Under the pieces are notes generated by a model. It was not told the origin of the DNA, searched no databases, and saw only the letters and a list, made by a program, of their open reading frames with translations. Source: Bacteroidota bacterium (GTDB taxonomy: Bacteria > Bacteroidota > Bacteroidia > UBA8524). Taken from it: a stretch of DNA of 37,148 bases. The stretch is taken from NCBI GenBank assembly GCA_006226545.1, contig SBGR01000039.1, positions 1 to 37,148 on the forward strand, in the 5' to 3' direction. Below, in pieces: positions 1 to 8,165 of this stretch. Positions within the stretch are counted from its first letter, which is position 1. Each line of letters begins with the position of its first letter. A program made the translations under genes and the position numbers.

Positions 1-843
1 ACCTCCACCACTAAAAACTACTCCATTATTTGGCATTCGAGATTCAATACAAAGTTTTTCACTGCCGCTAACAATTCCATATCCTAAATCCACACCACTC
101 GCTTGACTTCTGAATGGTTCACGAACCACAAAGATTAAGTGCTCATCATCCCAATTCATTTGAAATCCCAAGGATGTTTTCACATTACCACCAATCGCAT
201 TCACATTATTCGTCATATTGAATACCGAACTGAGCCAACCAGTAGATCCAGCTCCGGTAGACACTAGTACGCCACTAGATGATTGAATTTCAGAGCGTTC
301 ACCGTAAATAATTTTGTACCTCGACGATACGTGAGATGCCGCACCAATGTAGAAATCATTAAAAGCTAAAAGTCGCTGGCCATCTTGCAGTTTAGCCTCT
401 GCCATGCTTACAGTGCGGGTTTCACTATAACCTTTAATCATTTGTCCGATGATTTTCTCAGCTTCTTTTACTTTAAAAGGTAATAATACTCCGTCGTATT
501 CATTGGGATTTGGATTGATTGCAATAATTGGAAGCCCGTTAACATACTTTGCGGTATTTGCCACCAAACCATCTTGTCCCACCACAATAATCAAATCTTG
601 CTTTGTAAAAAGGTAAGTTGGGACAAATGATCTGAATAGGATTTTATTTTTCAAATATTGGCTTAATGACCTCTCTACTTCATTTAAAGCAGAATAGAAC
701 ATACTGTGCTCCAATTCATAACTGCCAAAGTCTGCACCTATACTTTCCAAGTAAAACTTAGCTTGGGCTTTTGAGTTAAAGCGTTCGACCAAAAGCTCAA
801 GCCTTGTTTTATCCCGGATAACGATTGCTTTATCAAAGGTCAT
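1..843 (-). CDS. NAD-kinase-like protein (3' end outside window)
   Basis: An open frame of 281 codons runs from the ATG at 843 to the left edge without a stop, so the C-terminus is missing. The protein resembles the NAD kinase / diacylglycerol kinase-like fold. A VVGQDGL segment sits where NAD kinases have GGDGT, NDFYIG matches the NDxxIG segment, and STGAGSTGW matches the substrate-binding STGSTG loop. The GGDGT motif is altered (Gln for the second Gly, Leu for Thr), so true ATP-dependent NAD phosphorylation is not certain; the Asp is kept. It starts 7 bp after the SPFH gene on the same strand, so the two are very likely co-transcribed. Both lie downstream of a Nudix-type regulator and its palindromes, which fits a role in nicotinamide or other nucleotide metabolism. 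Confidence 0.75.
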   Translation of the reverse strand, partial: MTFDKAIVIRDKTRLELLVERFNSKAQAKFYLESIGADFGSYELEHSMFYSALNEVERSLSQYLKNKILFRSFVPTYLFTKQDLIIVVGQDGLVANTAKYVNGLPIIAINPNPNEYDGVLLPFKVKEAEKIIGQMIKGYSETRTVSMAEAKLQDGQRLLAFNDFYIGAASHVSSRYKIIYGERSEIQSSSGVLVSTGAGSTGWLSSVFNMTNNVNAIGGNVKTSLGFQMNWDDEHLIFVVREPFRSQASGVDLGYGIVSGSEKLCIESRMPNNGVVFSGGG

Positions 844-850
844 TTGAATT

Positions 851-1864
851 CTATTTTTTCGTGCTTAGAATTGAATCTAGCAATTCTGGAGAAATATTGA
901 TGCTTCCAATTTTATTAGCATTCTCAGCCAATTCTCTGAAAGCCAATGCAATATTATCCTTGGCTTGCATGCCTTTTGAGTTTATGGCCATTAAGGTTTT
1001 CCAATCGAGTTCTTTATATGGTTTCAGTGATGCTGTTAGGATATATTCATGCGCATCGGCTTCCTTTTTCTCATTTTTTACTTTCAAGTCGATAAGCGTC
1101 TGCTTTTGTTCTTCTAAGAAGATGTTCGATTTCATTGACATTTCTTTGAGCCCTTGGTCATTTTGAAGTTTCACTACCTCTGTTTCCATCTGCTTTTCAG
1201 CAATTTGCTTTTGCTTTTCCTCAACAGCTATTTCTGTATTTAATTCACTCTCCTTTATCATTCGCTCTTGCTCTACGGCAAAGTTTCTTCTTTCGTATAT
1301 AGCTTGATCTGCTTCTTTTTGCAATGATTCTCTTGTTTGCGCCTCTAAAGCCCTAGCCATTTCTGGTGTTGGTGTCACCCCAAGTACATTTACACCCATG
1401 ATCTCTAATCCTAACATTTGAACAGTTTTAGATTTTCGGATACTTTCGAGAATACTTGATTCTATTTCTCGTAAGTTTCTGAGCGACTCACGCAATGTTA
1501 GTCCTTGAATTACCGCCGCACTTGCCGTTTGTGATTCATTGATTATACGTTGTTGAATCTTTTCAAAATCACCTTTAATATATTGTCTTTTAGCATTCAC
1601 GGTAAAATCTAGACTTTCTGACAATTGTTTCGGGTCCACTACTTTAAAAGTGATTTGCCCTTGAATGGAAACCTCTTGAAAATCTTTGGTTGTTTCTTTG
1701 AAAACAAATTGAAAATCGTTGCTTTCCATTGGAATAGATACAATTGAAGAATTTGGAGCGAAATAAAAAAATGCCAAACCTCTTCCCTCCTTTTTGACCT
1801 TACCATTTTGGTAAAGTATCACGTGATTCATTGAATCGAATTTGATGTAATTGAAACCGAACAT
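851..1864 (-). CDS. SPFH/band 7 domain protein
   Basis: A 337-residue protein with an N-terminal SPFH (prohibitin/flotillin-like) domain at about residues 15-180, then a long charged coiled-coil segment (about 180-275, rich in Glu, Lys and Gln) and a short C-terminal helical tail. SPFH proteins oligomerise and scaffold membrane microdomains or proteases. No transmembrane segment or signal peptide is visible, so membrane association would have to be peripheral. The gene is followed after 7 bp by the NAD-kinase-like gene. It is preceded by a 118 bp gap carrying two copies of the palindrome also found in front of the Nudix regulator. Function beyond scaffolding cannot be read from the sequence. 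Confidence 0.8.
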   Translation of the reverse strand: MFGFNYIKFDSMNHVILYQNGKVKKEGRGLAFFYFAPNSSIVSIPMESNDFQFVFKETTKDFQEVSIQGQITFKVVDPKQLSESLDFTVNAKRQYIKGDFEKIQQRIINESQTASAAVIQGLTLRESLRNLREIESSILESIRKSKTVQMLGLEIMGVNVLGVTPTPEMARALEAQTRESLQKEADQAIYERRNFAVEQERMIKESELNTEIAVEEKQKQIAEKQMETEVVKLQNDQGLKEMSMKSNIFLEEQKQTLIDLKVKNEKKEADAHEYILTASLKPYKELDWKTLMAINSKGMQAKDNIALAFRELAENANKIGSINISPELLDSILSTKK

Positions 1865-1878
1865 AGTAGTAATATTTA

Positions 1879-1901
1879 ATTTGCGTTATACTTACGCAAA
1901 T
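1879..1901. promoter_or_regulatory. Palindromic operator 1 upstream of the SPFH gene
   Basis: A perfect inverted repeat with arms ATTTGCGT and ACGCAAAT and a 7-nt spacer. It lies 15-37 bp upstream of the SPFH start, just downstream of a candidate -7 element (minus strand TAGATTTG, plus coordinates 1913-1920). The same geometry recurs twice nearby. It is a likely binding site of the Nudix/wHTH regulator. Confidence 0.7.
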
Positions 1902-1932
1902 ATGCAACTACTCAAATCTAGAATCCAAATAT

Positions 1933-1955
1933 ATTTGCGTTTATTTTACGCTTAT
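1933..1955. promoter_or_regulatory. Palindromic operator 2 upstream of the SPFH gene
   Basis: A second copy of the palindrome: arm ATTTGCGT, 7-nt spacer, then ACGCTTAT (6 of 8 paired positions kept). It starts 54 bp from copy 1. It touches the alternative -7 element TATATTTG (minus strand, 1926-1933) and covers the region upstream of TAGATTTG, a position suited to repression. Confidence 0.6.
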
Positions 1956-1982
1956 TATTCTATCTAACTGATATAGAACTCT

Positions 1983-2648
1983 TTATAATTCAAAAACGAA
2001 CCCATCATTTTTTAACTGGAAATAACGTTCCTTGTTAAATTGGAATAAATTAGCCGGCCTACCGGCACCTTTTTTCACCTTTATTTCCAACTCATCCAAC
2101 ATACCAAGACTCAATATTTTCTTCCTGAAATTCCTTCTATCGATTTCCCTTCCCAACAAGGAAGTATATAGATTCTCAAGGTCTGAGAAAGGAAATGTCT
2201 CATCCAATAGTTCAAAACCTATAGGTTCATAAGTAATTTTAGATCTAAGTCTTCTGATGGCAGTCTCTAGAATAGTATCATGATCGAAAGCCAATTCAGG
2301 TAAATGATCGATACTATGCCATTCAGCTTCTTTAGCATCAGTTGCCGCTACAACGTTATAAGCATCCGGTCTAACCAAACCAAAGTATGCAATGGAAACT
2401 ATTCGCTCCCTAGGGTCGCGTTTGGGATTGCCAAAAGAATACAATTGCTCTAAGTAATTGAGTTTTATTCCCGTTTCTTCCTCTAATTCACGGTAAACGG
2501 CTTCTTCTAGCCCTTCTTCTTCTTCAACAAAACCTCCCGGAATAGCCCAATGATTTTTAAATGGATCGTATTTACGTTTTACCAACAATACAGAAACTTT
2601 AGGTGAAGGTCCATAACCAAAAACGACAGCATCAACGGCTAATTTCAT
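1983..2648 (-). CDS. NrtR-family Nudix-winged-helix transcriptional regulator
   Basis: The N-terminal Nudix domain carries a complete Nudix box (G39 to I61, with REL then EEETGI), followed by a winged-helix-like C-terminus containing GAGRPANLFQF, typical of the NrtR/AraR group. These regulators bind ADP-ribose, NAD-related or sugar-derived ligands through the Nudix fold and repress target operons. The intact box means some hydrolase activity may remain. I chose the ATG at 2648 (221 residues); an in-frame TTG lies three codons upstream. A palindromic operator covers its own promoter and two more copies lie in front of the next operon. The ligand cannot be deduced, but the NAD-kinase-like target favours a nicotinamide nucleotide. 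Confidence 0.8.
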   Translation of the reverse strand: MKLAVDAVVFGYGPSPKVSVLLVKRKYDPFKNHWAIPGGFVEEEEGLEEAVYRELEEETGIKLNYLEQLYSFGNPKRDPRERIVSIAYFGLVRPDAYNVVAATDAKEAEWHSIDHLPELAFDHDTILETAIRRLRSKITYEPIGFELLDETFPFSDLENLYTSLLGREIDRRNFRKKILSLGMLDELEIKVKKGAGRPANLFQFNKERYFQLKNDGFVFEL

Positions 2649-2658
2649 AGAATTCAAT

Positions 2659-2681
2659 TATTGCGTACATTCTACACAAAT
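2659..2681. promoter_or_regulatory. Palindromic operator 3 at the regulator's own promoter
   Basis: TATTGCGT, 7-nt spacer, ACACAAAT: the same layout as operators 1 and 2 with a few mismatches. It lies 11 bp upstream of the regulator's ATG and overlaps a perfect -7 element (minus strand TACATTTG, plus coordinates 2677-2684). This implies autoregulation. Confidence 0.6.
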
Positions 2682-2684
2682 GTA
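2677..2684 (-). promoter_or_regulatory. -7 promoter element of the Nudix regulator gene
   Basis: The minus strand reads TACATTTG, an exact match to the Bacteroidota consensus TAnnTTTG, 29 bp upstream of the ATG. No clear -33 TTG is present at the usual distance. Confidence 0.5.
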
Positions 2685-2722
2685 TATTTAATTTCACTAA
2701 TAAAGTTATGATAATACTTTCC

Positions 2723-3616
2723 CTAATACCTCCCATACCAGCCGAACTGTTCTTCAGTGATTTGCTTTTTGTGTTCGCGGAGATAGCTTAAATAGGCTTC
2801 GCAGGCGGGTGCCAGCTTCTTCCCTTTCATCCAGATGAGTCGCCATTGTGTGGTGATGGGCAAGCCTTCTACGGGGTAAATAAACAATTGTCCGTTGTCC
2901 ATCTCATTGTGAATCCCAATCAGAGGCATAATGGAATAGCCCAAACCTGCCATCACGGCTTGCTTCACGGCTTCGTTTGAGGTCAGCTCCAGCTGTCGGC
3001 GGTGGCCCGATTCAGCATGGGCCAGGTACTCCTCCATCACCTTCCGGGTGGCTGAACCTTGCTCCCGGTAAATCCACGGCTTGGATTCCACCCGCTCCGG
3101 CGAATTGCCCACCAGGTAAAGCTTATTCGCTATCAAAACCTCCTCTTCGATGTTCATGCCCTGCGGTAGAATCGATACCAAAGCGAAGTCGGTTTCATTC
3201 TTCAATAAACTCTCCAGCACCATGCTTTTATTGGTCACGTCGAGGATCAAATCGATGCCCGGGTTTTCGCTCAAAAAATCGCTTAAGAAATAAGGAATCA
3301 CATACTTACCGGTGGAGGCTGCCGATATCTTGATGCGTCCGGTAAGCAACCCTTCGTACTCCCCTGTCTTGAATTTGATATGCTCCAATTCGCCCAAAGC
3401 GCGCTCGGCAATGCGGCCTATCTCCATCCCGAAATCGGTAATGCGCAAATTGCGACCAACTACTTCCGTTAACGGAACATTAAACTGCTCCTGAAACTTC
3501 TTAAGCTGTATGGAAACCGCCGGCTGAGTCATGAATAATTCCTCCGAAGCCTTGGTAATACTTTTGGTCTGAATCACCTTCAAGAAGATCTGTAATTGGT
3601 GAATGGTGTAATTCAT
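2723..3616 (-). CDS. LysR-family transcriptional regulator, divergent from the DAB operon
   Basis: A 297-residue protein with the classic LysR layout: an N-terminal helix-turn-helix (about residues 1-60, including ITKASEELFMTQPAVSIQLKKF-type spacing) and a periplasmic-binding-protein-like effector domain (about 90-290). It is transcribed away from the DAB operon, with 86 bp between the two starts, the usual arrangement for a LysR protein controlling its neighbour. By analogy with CbbR/CmpR-type regulators of carbon acquisition it probably responds to low inorganic carbon; that is inference from context. The effector ligand cannot be read from the sequence. Confidence 0.85.
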   Translation of the reverse strand: MNYTIHQLQIFLKVIQTKSITKASEELFMTQPAVSIQLKKFQEQFNVPLTEVVGRNLRITDFGMEIGRIAERALGELEHIKFKTGEYEGLLTGRIKISAASTGKYVIPYFLSDFLSENPGIDLILDVTNKSMVLESLLKNETDFALVSILPQGMNIEEEVLIANKLYLVGNSPERVESKPWIYREQGSATRKVMEEYLAHAESGHRRQLELTSNEAVKQAVMAGLGYSIMPLIGIHNEMDNGQLFIYPVEGLPITTQWRLIWMKGKKLAPACEAYLSYLREHKKQITEEQFGWYGRY

Positions 3617-3702
3617 AACGTTTGTTTATACTTTCAATAATAATTATAAATAAAAACTTATGAACTGATTAGACCACTTTTGTTCTTAGAAAAAGCAAAA
3701 CC
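3617..3702. promoter_or_regulatory. Divergent promoter region between lysR and the DAB operon
   Basis: An AT-rich 86 bp spacer between divergent starts. It contains dyad-like T-N11-A type sequences, for example ATAA then TTAT around 3645-3662, compatible with LysR binding. CACTTTTG at 3675-3682 matches the -7 consensus with one mismatch for the plus-strand operon. No single site can be fixed with certainty. Confidence 0.4.
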
Positions 3703-4017
3703 ATGGCGAATAAAACTCAAACTCAACAATCCTCCGCTGCTCCACAAAGCATTGAAATAGATTTGATTAACGGAACCTATAATGCTGCTGAAGGCGCTGA
3801 AATCGTTTGTCACCTGCTCGATGAAAAGATCAAGTTCCTCTCCATGCGCAACTTCAGCGATCAAGTGCGTTTCGGCGAGTTAGACGAGGAAATCAGCGAA
3901 CGTCTGGAATACCTCAAACAAGCGGTACAAGAGGCACGCAGCTTTATACAAGGCAAAAACAAGAAGAACCAGAGTTTCACCATTGAGTCGAAAATCACCA
4001 TTCGCTTAAACAAATAA
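3703..4017 (+). CDS. Small hypothetical protein, first gene of the DAB operon
   Basis: 104 residues with no signal peptide or membrane segment. The N-terminal 15 residues are Gln/Ser/Thr-rich and probably disordered. A beta strand (SIEIDLING), a helical core (about 24-85) and a C-terminal beta strand (FTIESKITIRL) follow. The core, with KIKFLSMRNFSDQVRFGELDE, resembles a small soluble Bacteroidota family that I know only as uncharacterised. The gene ends 2 bp before dabB and is clearly co-transcribed, so it may be an accessory or regulatory component of bicarbonate uptake. I do not recognise a biochemical function. Confidence 0.75.
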   Translation: MANKTQTQQSSAAPQSIEIDLINGTYNAAEGAEIVCHLLDEKIKFLSMRNFSDQVRFGELDEEISERLEYLKQAVQEARSFIQGKNKKNQSFTIESKITIRLNK

Positions 4018-4019
4018 GC

Positions 4020-5594
4020 ATGACACCCGAAACGATTGGACTCATTGCCCTTTCCCCGCTGCTGGCCTTTCTATTTATAGCCTTGCTTTCGGCCTACCAG
4101 TCGGGCTCCCGCCCCCTTCTGCTCAACCGCTTGGCTCTGAGCGCCGGTGCCGGCTCTATCCTGGTATCGGGAATACTCATTACCCAACTGATACTTCAGG
4201 GAGTTCAAACCATACAAGTGCTGCACATCGCTGATTACGCCTGGTTTATCCGACTGGATCAATTGAGTATCACCATGCTCAGTATGGTTTCGGTGATCGG
4301 CTTCTTTGTGATCAAATACAGTTTAAAGTACATGGATGGCGACGAACGCCAGGGTGCCTTTACCGGCAGATTGGCCGCTACCATCGCCTCGGTTCAACTT
4401 GTGATCATCGCAGGCAGCCTCAGCATGTTACTTCTCGGCTGGTTTATCACCAGCGTAGCACTTAACCGCCTACTCCTATTTTACCCTAATCGCTCCGGTG
4501 CCATCATCGCAGCCCGCAAGAAATTTCTCATGGCCCGCTTTAGCGAGTTGTTTCTGGTGATTGCCGTAGTAGCCGTTTACCAAGAATTTAAAAGCGATAG
4601 CCTGGAGGTTCTCTTCGCTCAACTGCAAATGCAGTCGGGTCCACTCAGTTTCCGACTCCAACTGGCCAGCTGGAGCATTGTATTGGCAGCCGTGTTTAAG
4701 TCGGCACAATTCCCACTCCACGGATGGCTGATTGAAGTGATGGAAACGCCCACGCCGGTTTCGGCGCTATTGCACGCCGGACTCCTCAACGCCGGTCCTT
4801 ATTTGGTTATTCGTCTCTCCTACCTGATTCAACTCAACCCCGATGTACAAACGCTTTTGATAGCCGTGGGTGGTTTCACTGCCTTATACGGATCGGTGGT
4901 ATACATGTCGCAAAACTCCATCAAAACCTTCTTAAGTTATTCGAGTGCCGGCCACATGGGCTTTAGCTTGTTCATGTGTGGATTGGGACTTTATCCGGCA
5001 GGTTTGCTTCACCTGATGGCCCATTCCATCTACAAAGCACACGCCTTCTTGTCTTCCGGTAGCATCATTGAACAGCAACGCGCCAACAAGGTTCGCCCTT
5101 CTTTGCGCCAAGGAAATACCGGAATCATCATACTGGCATTATTGAGCTCCATCTCCCTCTTTTTCGGCTTTGCCTACCTCTTCCAAACCGATTTGAAAGG
5201 CGATACCGCCATGCTCTTATTGGGCATTGTCATCATCTTAGGCATCAGCTATATCCTGGTAAATGCCTGGGATTCCGATAGCTCCAAGACTTTTAAAGCA
5301 CGCGCCTTCGCTTTTGCGCTCACCGTGCTCCTGGCCTTCTTCAGTTTAGAAGCCGTATTGCATCACCTCATTGAAGCGCAAATTCCGGAGGTCAGCCTAG
5401 CCACCACTCCACTCATTGCCGCCTTTGCGGTGGTTTTGGTGTATACCCTGGTCATCTTAGGACAATTAATGCCCATCGAATGGTCGGCCGGACTCAAACA
5501 GGCAGTTTACGTCCACTTTAAAAACGGACTTTACGTCAATACCGTTTTCGATCGCCTGATTGGCACTTGGAAACTCGGACAAAAGAAAAACTAA
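4020..5594 (+). CDS. dabB: DabB, NuoL-like membrane subunit of the DAB inorganic carbon transporter
   Basis: A 524-residue polytopic membrane protein of the proton-conducting NADH dehydrogenase/antiporter family (PF00361). The diagnostic stretch around residues 230-260 is present (FPLHGWLIEVMETPTPVSALLHAG, including the conserved HGW, Glu and TPVSALLHAG elements). No complex I genes are nearby; instead it sits 4 bp upstream of a DUF2309 gene. That pairing defines the DAB system, in which DabB is thought to couple the cation gradient to the carbonic-anhydrase-like DabA so that CO2 is trapped as bicarbonate. It is somewhat shorter than NuoL (about 610), as expected for DabB. Confidence 0.9.
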   Translation: MTPETIGLIALSPLLAFLFIALLSAYQSGSRPLLLNRLALSAGAGSILVSGILITQLILQGVQTIQVLHIADYAWFIRLDQLSITMLSMVSVIGFFVIKYSLKYMDGDERQGAFTGRLAATIASVQLVIIAGSLSMLLLGWFITSVALNRLLLFYPNRSGAIIAARKKFLMARFSELFLVIAVVAVYQEFKSDSLEVLFAQLQMQSGPLSFRLQLASWSIVLAAVFKSAQFPLHGWLIEVMETPTPVSALLHAGLLNAGPYLVIRLSYLIQLNPDVQTLLIAVGGFTALYGSVVYMSQNSIKTFLSYSSAGHMGFSLFMCGLGLYPAGLLHLMAHSIYKAHAFLSSGSIIEQQRANKVRPSLRQGNTGIIILALLSSISLFFGFAYLFQTDLKGDTAMLLLGIVIILGISYILVNAWDSDSSKTFKARAFAFALTVLLAFFSLEAVLHHLIEAQIPEVSLATTPLIAAFAVVLVYTLVILGQLMPIEWSAGLKQAVYVHFKNGLYVNTVFDRLIGTWKLGQKKN

Positions 5595-5598
5595 AAAC

Positions 5599-8040
5599 AT
5601 GAACAAGGAACTTCTCAAAACGGAACTGCAAAGGGCTTGTGCTAAGGTAGCACCCTATTTCCCTTTGGATCATTTTGTGGCGGTGAATCCATACCAAGCT
5701 TACGCCGATAAACCTTTTCATGAAGCGGCCGCAGAGCTGAAGAAGCAATCCGGATTGAACTTCACCCTGGAAGCCGATTACTACCTGAAAAAGTACCGCG
5801 AACAGTATATTCAAGCATCCGATTTACGCGAAGCCTTGGTGCGCCATGGCATGCATACCGACTTGGATCAGTTCTTACTGACCGCGGAGTCGCAAAAAAC
5901 CAAAACTAAATCAACCGACCGCTTTCCTACCTTGGCTTCTGTAGCCGATTCGCTTAGCGAAAAGACCTGGGCTAAGATGATCAAAAAGCGCATCAGTCAC
6001 TGGGCAGCTTCTTACTTCGATACGAAACAAGCCATCTGGAAAAGTCCCTTTCAAAACTTGGGATTATACGAAGCATGGAAAGCCGAGTTTGCATTGGATC
6101 GCTCATTGGAACTGTCGGGACTGAAGAACAGTAGAGCCTTTGTGCGGAGCTTGCCTAGCGATGCCTTTACTGCCTTAAACGAAGGATTAGAGAAACTGGG
6201 CATTCAGGAAACTGAGTTGGCCTCCTACTTTGGCCGCCTTCTGTACCAACACAGTGGCTGGTCGGCGTATATCGCTCAAACCGACTGGGACAATCGCTTA
6301 GCGGGAAAAGAAGACACGCAATTGCCTGAGTTTCTAGCGATTTTGGTTTCCTGTGAACGCGCTTTGCTTGAAGCTGTGGAAATCCCAAATCTGATGCAGC
6401 AATGGGAAAAATCCCGTACCCATTTCGCTCAGAAATCGACTCAAGTAGATCCACTCCTCATCTTACAAGAAGCCTTTGAATTGGCTTACCAACGTCAGCT
6501 GAAACAGCAGTTTGCCCATGCTAAGGCACCTAGCGAAGCTGCACAAATCAAGGTGCAGGCTGCATTCTGCATCGACGTTCGCTCTGAAGTGATTCGAAGA
6601 AACCTGGAGAAAGTAGACAAAAGCATAGCTACTTTGGGTTATGCCGGATTCTTCGGTATGCCGGTAAGCTATACGCCACTGGGCTTTGAATCGGCACAAG
6701 ATCAATGTCCGGTATTACTCAAACCTACTTACCAAGTCACAGAAGCCTGTAGTATAGAAGACCACGTTGAGGCCGAAAACAGAACATGGCGCATCCAACT
6801 GAAAAAACTCAAATACTATTTCAAGTCGAGCGCCATCAGCTGCTTCAGCTTTGTGAGTCCGCTGGGCTTAAGTTTCTTACCGAAGCTCGTAGCCAATAGT
6901 TTTGCTTGGAGCAGACCACTAAAAAACCCGAACGAGGCAGGCTTATCCAAAGCTTGGCTCGATCAACGCAAAGCCACCCCGAATCTCGAAGGCATCAGCT
7001 TTGAGCAAAAGCTCAGCCTAGCAAAGAATACCCTGAAAGGTTTATCGCTAACCAAAGGTTTCGCTAACTGGATTCTGATCGTGGGTCACGGCGCAAATAC
7101 CACCAATAACCCACACGCAACGGGTTTGGATTGTGGCGCTTGCGGCGGACATGCCGGTGAAGTAAATGCCCGAGTGGCTGCCGGAATCTTAAACGATAAA
7201 TCCATCCGTCAGGCCTTGACTTCGGATGGCATCTTTATTCCTGCAGAGACCTTGTTCATTGCCGGATTGCACGATACCACCACGGATGAAATTTCGCTGA
7301 TTTACGATAGCGAATGGATTGCAGGCAGAGAACGTGAGATGCTGGAGCTGAAACTCAAGCTGAACGAAGCCGGCGAATTGGCCCGCAAAGAACGTTCGCT
7401 CAGCCTGGGCATCAATCCGCTGGAGTCGATTGATAAACTCATCAAACGCCGCAGCAAAGACTGGTCGGAGATTCGTCCGGAATGGGGACTCACCGGCTGC
7501 TCAGCATTTGTCATCGCCGACCGTAAGCGCACTAGTGCCATCGACTTAGGCGGACGCAGCTTCTTGCATTCGTATACCTGGCAAGATGATGCCGAGTTTA
7601 AGGTGCTGGAAGGCATTATGACCGCCCCGATGGTAGTGACCAGCTGGATTAACCTGCAGTACTTCGCCTCTACCGTCGACCAAAAACACTTTGGAGCAGG
7701 CAATAAAACCTTGCACAATATCACAGCGGGGATTGGCGTCTTGGAAGGCCATTCAAGCGATCTACGCATCGGCTTACCGGTACAATCCATTCACAACGGA
7801 ACGGAGTTTCAACACGAGCCTTTGAAGTTGAATGTACTGATTGAAGCACCTTTAGAAGCCATTAACCGAATACTGGAAAAACACCAAAGCATTCGCAATT
7901 TGGTAGACAATGGCTGGATCCACTTATTCCAGCTGGATGAAAACGGCAAAGTGGCCCATCAATACCATAAAAACTTGAGTTGGCACAAAGAAGTGATTGC
8001 TTCCACATCCCATACGCAGATTGAAGAACTGGTAGCTTAA
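5599..8040 (+). CDS. dabA: DabA, carbonic-anhydrase-like subunit of the DAB inorganic carbon transporter (DUF2309)
   Basis: An 813-residue DUF2309 protein. The predicted zinc site is complete: C324 and D326 in the CIDVRSE segment, and H497 and C512 in the GHG-to-DCGACGG segment, the spacing expected from characterised DabA. It is a beta-carbonic-anhydrase-like enzyme working vectorially with DabB at the cytoplasmic membrane to hydrate CO2 to bicarbonate. I chose the ATG at 5599, 4 bp after the dabB stop. A longer frame begins at a TTG inside dabB (5560) but adds only low-complexity residues. A hairpin terminator follows the gene. Confidence 0.93.
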   Translation: MNKELLKTELQRACAKVAPYFPLDHFVAVNPYQAYADKPFHEAAAELKKQSGLNFTLEADYYLKKYREQYIQASDLREALVRHGMHTDLDQFLLTAESQKTKTKSTDRFPTLASVADSLSEKTWAKMIKKRISHWAASYFDTKQAIWKSPFQNLGLYEAWKAEFALDRSLELSGLKNSRAFVRSLPSDAFTALNEGLEKLGIQETELASYFGRLLYQHSGWSAYIAQTDWDNRLAGKEDTQLPEFLAILVSCERALLEAVEIPNLMQQWEKSRTHFAQKSTQVDPLLILQEAFELAYQRQLKQQFAHAKAPSEAAQIKVQAAFCIDVRSEVIRRNLEKVDKSIATLGYAGFFGMPVSYTPLGFESAQDQCPVLLKPTYQVTEACSIEDHVEAENRTWRIQLKKLKYYFKSSAISCFSFVSPLGLSFLPKLVANSFAWSRPLKNPNEAGLSKAWLDQRKATPNLEGISFEQKLSLAKNTLKGLSLTKGFANWILIVGHGANTTNNPHATGLDCGACGGHAGEVNARVAAGILNDKSIRQALTSDGIFIPAETLFIAGLHDTTTDEISLIYDSEWIAGREREMLELKLKLNEAGELARKERSLSLGINPLESIDKLIKRRSKDWSEIRPEWGLTGCSAFVIADRKRTSAIDLGGRSFLHSYTWQDDAEFKVLEGIMTAPMVVTSWINLQYFASTVDQKHFGAGNKTLHNITAGIGVLEGHSSDLRIGLPVQSIHNGTEFQHEPLKLNVLIEAPLEAINRILEKHQSIRNLVDNGWIHLFQLDENGKVAHQYHKNLSWHKEVIASTSHTQIEELVA

Positions 8041-8062
8041 GTGCTACCCCAATACTGAGCGT

Positions 8063-8100
8063 CCCCCTGCTTCTTTAAGTGAACAGGGGGATTTTCTTTT
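8063..8100 (+). terminator. Rho-independent terminator of the DAB operon
   Basis: CCCCCTG (8063-8069) pairs with CAGGGGG (8084-8090), with further TTC/GAA pairing inside, followed by a T-rich run ATTTTCTTTT. It begins 22 bp after the dabA stop. Confidence 0.85.
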
Positions 8101-8165
8101 GGCGCGACTTCGCCTATAAATCGAGTGGAATTTGGGCAAACCAATTGGAATCAATTAATTCGAAT

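Noticed and set aside
4020..5594. Complex I subunit L or Mrp antiporter subunit
   Set aside because: No nuo or mrp genes are adjacent and the neighbour is DUF2309/DabA, which identifies DabB.
5560..5598. Extended DabA start at a TTG inside dabB
   Set aside because: It adds 13 low-complexity residues; the ATG at 5599 gives the normal DabA N-terminus and 4 bp spacing.
7302..7790. 162-residue minus-strand open frame inside dabA
   Set aside because: Antisense shadow of a well-conserved gene.
8079..8165. GTG-initiated extension of the beta-lactamase-fold protein
   Set aside because: It begins within the terminator hairpin of the DAB operon and would bury the lipoprotein signal peptide.
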